From Nitrospirota bacterium (GTDB taxonomy: Bacteria > Nitrospirota > Thermodesulfovibrionia > Thermodesulfovibrionales > JdFR-85), in assembly GCA_015492645.1 (NCBI GenBank), contig WGER01000024.1, forward strand, positions 1-38,507: a stretch of 38,507 nucleotides of DNA. The letters are read 5' to 3'. The stretch's first letter is position 1, and each line of letters opens with the position of its first letter. Below are positions 36,953-38,507 of the stretch, one piece after another. Under the pieces are notes generated by a model that saw only the letters and a program-made list of their open reading frames with translations, was not told the origin of the DNA and did no database searches. Both the position numbers and the translations under genes were made by a program.

Positions 36953-38101
36953 GTGATATATCTGGACCATAACGCCACCACACCTGTTGACCCCAGAGTC
37001 CGAGAGGGTGTACTGAAGGGACTTGAGACCTTCGGGAACCCCTCGAGCAGGCACCAACTGGGGTTGAAGGCACGTGAACTGCTTGAGAAATCCAGGCAGA
37101 AGGTGGCCTGGATGCTGAATGCCGATCCCTCTGAGGTGGTCTTTACCTCGGGAGGGACCGAATCAAATAACCTTGCGATAATTGGATATACCCTCCAGTT
37201 TAAGGGTGGCCATATAGTGAGTACTCAGATGGAACATCCCTCTGTACTGAAGGCCCTTGAGTATCTGAGTTCCTCGGGTTTTGAGGTCTCACTTGTGAGG
37301 CCAGACTCTTCTGGAGTGATAGAACCTGATGCGGTAAAAGAGGCCCTGAGAGAAGACACAATACTGGTAAGTATAATGCACTCAAACAATGAAACAGGTG
37401 TACTGCAGCCGATAGGAGAGATATCTTCAATCCTGAAGGATAAGGGTGTGGTCTTTCATACCGATGCCTCTCAATCAGTGGGGAGGGTTCCTGTTGATGT
37501 GAGGGACCTTGGTGTGGATATGCTCACAATTGCAGGTCACAAGTTTCATGCCCCAAAGGGTATAGGAGCACTGTATGTGAGAGATGGGATCAGGCTTTCC
37601 CCTGTACTGTATGGTGGAGGACAGGAAAGGGGCTTGAGGCCGGGCACAGAGCCCCTGCCACTGATTGTTGGCCTATCGATCGCATCGGTACTCGCCAGAC
37701 AGGAGTTACCTGAAAGGACCAGGCATATGCAGGAGGTAACGGCACTGCTCTGGCGGGCCCTTCAGGAGAGGATTGACAGGCTCAGGCTGAATTGTGAAGA
37801 GGCCCCACGATTGCCAAATACCCTCAACATAACCATAGAGGGGGTGAGTGGGAGGGAACTGGTGAGTTCCTTAGCAGAGGAGGTTGCCCTGTCAGCGGGT
37901 TCTGCCTGCCATGAAGGGGGTGAGACCCCATCTCATGTATTGATGGCAATCGGGATCAGCCCAGAGGATGCCCTCTCCTCGGTAAGGCTTTCCACAGGAA
38001 AGGATACCACCACTGAGGATGTCCTCAAAGCAGCAGAGTTGATATCACGCAGGGTGGAGGAACTCAGGACTAAGGAGGACACTCGGCACATACTGATGTG
38101 A
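36953..38101 (+). CDS. Cysteine desulfurase (NifS/IscS-like)
   Basis: PLP enzyme of 382 residues that takes sulfur (or selenium) from cysteine for Fe-S clusters and other uses. It shows IYLDHNATTPVDPRV at the start, GGTESNNLAI, HSNNETGVLQPI, HTDASQSVGR, the Schiff-base lysine in AGHKFHAPKG (K197) and the active-site cysteine in SAGSACHEGG (C319). The GTG at 36953 gives the family N-terminus; the upstream ATG at 36878 would add 25 residues read inside rapZ and is rejected. No iscU or iscR follows. Some members feed selenophosphate synthesis, which would suit an organism with a selenoprotein, but sequence does not show this. Confidence 0.92.
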   Translation: MIYLDHNATTPVDPRVREGVLKGLETFGNPSSRHQLGLKARELLEKSRQKVAWMLNADPSEVVFTSGGTESNNLAIIGYTLQFKGGHIVSTQMEHPSVLKALEYLSSSGFEVSLVRPDSSGVIEPDAVKEALREDTILVSIMHSNNETGVLQPIGEISSILKDKGVVFHTDASQSVGRVPVDVRDLGVDMLTIAGHKFHAPKGIGALYVRDGIRLSPVLYGGGQERGLRPGTEPLPLIVGLSIASVLARQELPERTRHMQEVTALLWRALQERIDRLRLNCEEAPRLPNTLNITIEGVSGRELVSSLAEEVALSAGSACHEGGETPSHVLMAIGISPEDALSSVRLSTGKDTTTEDVLKAAELISRRVEELRTKEDTRHILM

Positions 38102-38361
38102 ATAGAGAGGTGCTGAGATACCTGTCACCCCTGTCAGTATGACCCCAATCACACCCTCTCTTATTTCCCTGGCCTTTTTCAGGGCCACATGCATGGCAGC
38201 ACCACTGCTCATCCCTACAAAGAGCCCTTCCCTGAGTGCGAGAAGCCTGGTGGTCTTAAATGCCTCTTCCTCAGAGACGATATGCTTTTCGTCTATCCAT
38301 GAAGGATCATAGATGCCGGGAACAATTCTTACAGGGATAGCCGTTTGCTGCTGAGAGCGTA
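38070..38361 (-). pseudogene. Cysteine synthase remnant, 5'-truncated and frameshifted
   Basis: Reading the minus strand, about 95 codons match the C-terminal third of O-acetylserine sulfhydrylase: IVPGIYDPSWIDEKHIVSEEEAFK, then EGLFVGMSSGAAMHVALKKA, the typical helix. After GVIGVIL the family ending PDRGDRYLST is found only in a different frame (DRGDRYLSTSLF, about 38102-38140), consistent with a loss of about four bases. Upstream, the open frame runs into the repeat pair at 38362 and no N-terminal two thirds are present. The gene is therefore cut by the repeat-bearing element and also frameshifted. Its 3' end overlaps the tail of the cysteine desulfurase gene. A sequencing error could explain the frameshift but not the truncation. 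Confidence 0.75.
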
Positions 38362-38424
38362 TTAGCTCAAAAATGGATGTCCGTGAAATGTGGCTCTGTT
38401 AGCGCATTATTCTGTCCGTGAAAT
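38358..38424 (-). repeat. Composite repeat, inverted copy of the left-end pair
   Basis: On the minus strand two units are present: ATTTCACGGACA...TGCGCTAA (38399-38424) and ATTTCACGGACA...TGAGCTAA (38362-38389), again 35 bases apart, and the inner one continues TAATACG. This matches the order and spacing of the pair at 48-113. The sequence beyond the repeat (38425-38507) is unlike the left-end flank (1-47), so the two loci may be opposite ends of one element type. An insertion sequence end is the best guess. Confidence 0.78.
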
Positions 38425-38507
38425 CTCTTTGGCTTCAGGCCTATCTTCTCTGCCAAAAGCATCCCCACTAACTCATCAAGCCTCCTTTTTAATTTTACCA
38501 GACTCAA
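38425..38507 (-). other. Possible 3' end of an unrecognised reading frame at the window edge
   Basis: On the minus strand a frame is open from the window edge into the repeat: it reads SLVKLKRRLDELVGMLLAEKIG, then crosses both repeat units and stops at about 38371. It may be the tail of a gene carried by the element, or chance. I do not recognise it. An AAAAAGGAGG stretch lies on the same strand near 38484. Confidence 0.25.

Overview
The window looks like a stretch of chromosome from an uncultured, probably anaerobic, two-membrane bacterium. It has LPS-export genes (lptC, lptA, lptB), type IV pilus minor pilins with a PilY1-like protein, a multihaem c-type cytochrome, a CooC-type maturation ATPase beside one-carbon folate genes, sigma-54 and a probable selenoprotein. 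This mix would fit Nitrospirota or a deltaproteobacterial-type lineage, but that is inference; there is no rRNA to place it. Coding density is very high, and most neighbouring genes overlap by 1-4 bases (ATGA, TAATG, TGATG), so translational coupling is the rule.

Layout. 1-224: a repeat pair and a good sigma-70-type promoter. 225-4194 (+): a DsbC-like protein whose active site is U-P-Y-C, with an in-frame TGA read as selenocysteine, then tgt, hisC and a CDF metal exporter. 4160-8127 (-): a GldA/F/G-type ABC system with a DUF4340-type protein. 8340-11190 (+): cooC, 5-formyl-THF cyclo-ligase, folE, folD. 11191-11433: a gene-free leader with two hairpins whose 7-nt loops are complementary. 11434-19297 (+): panB, an unlisted 53-aa zinc-ribbon gene, queH, a DUF2905 protein, a SpoIID/LytB protein, queA, a SPOR protein, phoH, a membrane HD hydrolase, ybeY and a DgkA-PAP2 fusion. 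19345-19433: tRNA-Leu(UAA). 19613-26634 (+): a small secreted protein, PilY1 and four pseudopilins, closed by a terminator. 26692-26880: a long imperfect hairpin that I read as a 6S-like RNA next to rarA. 26888-30494: rarA, rny and a YmdB-type phosphodiesterase. 30481-34112: multihaem cytochrome, lptC, lptA, lptB. 34112-38101: rpoN, hpf, rapZ and a cysteine desulfurase. 38070-38361 (-): a cysteine synthase remnant, broken at both ends. 38346-38507: the same repeat pair as at the left end, in inverted orientation.

How the parts connect. tgt, queH and queA supply three steps of queuosine tRNA modification but sit in two places. CooC with the folate enzymes points to a C1 (Wood-Ljungdahl/CO dehydrogenase) metabolism whose catalytic genes are elsewhere. 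The Lpt genes, SpoIID, SPOR and DgkA-PAP2 proteins serve the envelope; rny, ybeY, phoH and hpf serve RNA and ribosome turnover.

The strongest unusual signals are the selenocysteine DsbC with a SECIS-like hairpin, the loop-complementary hairpins before panB, the 6S-like RNA, and the shared composite repeat that bounds both ends of the window and coincides with the loss of the 5' part of a cysteine synthase gene.
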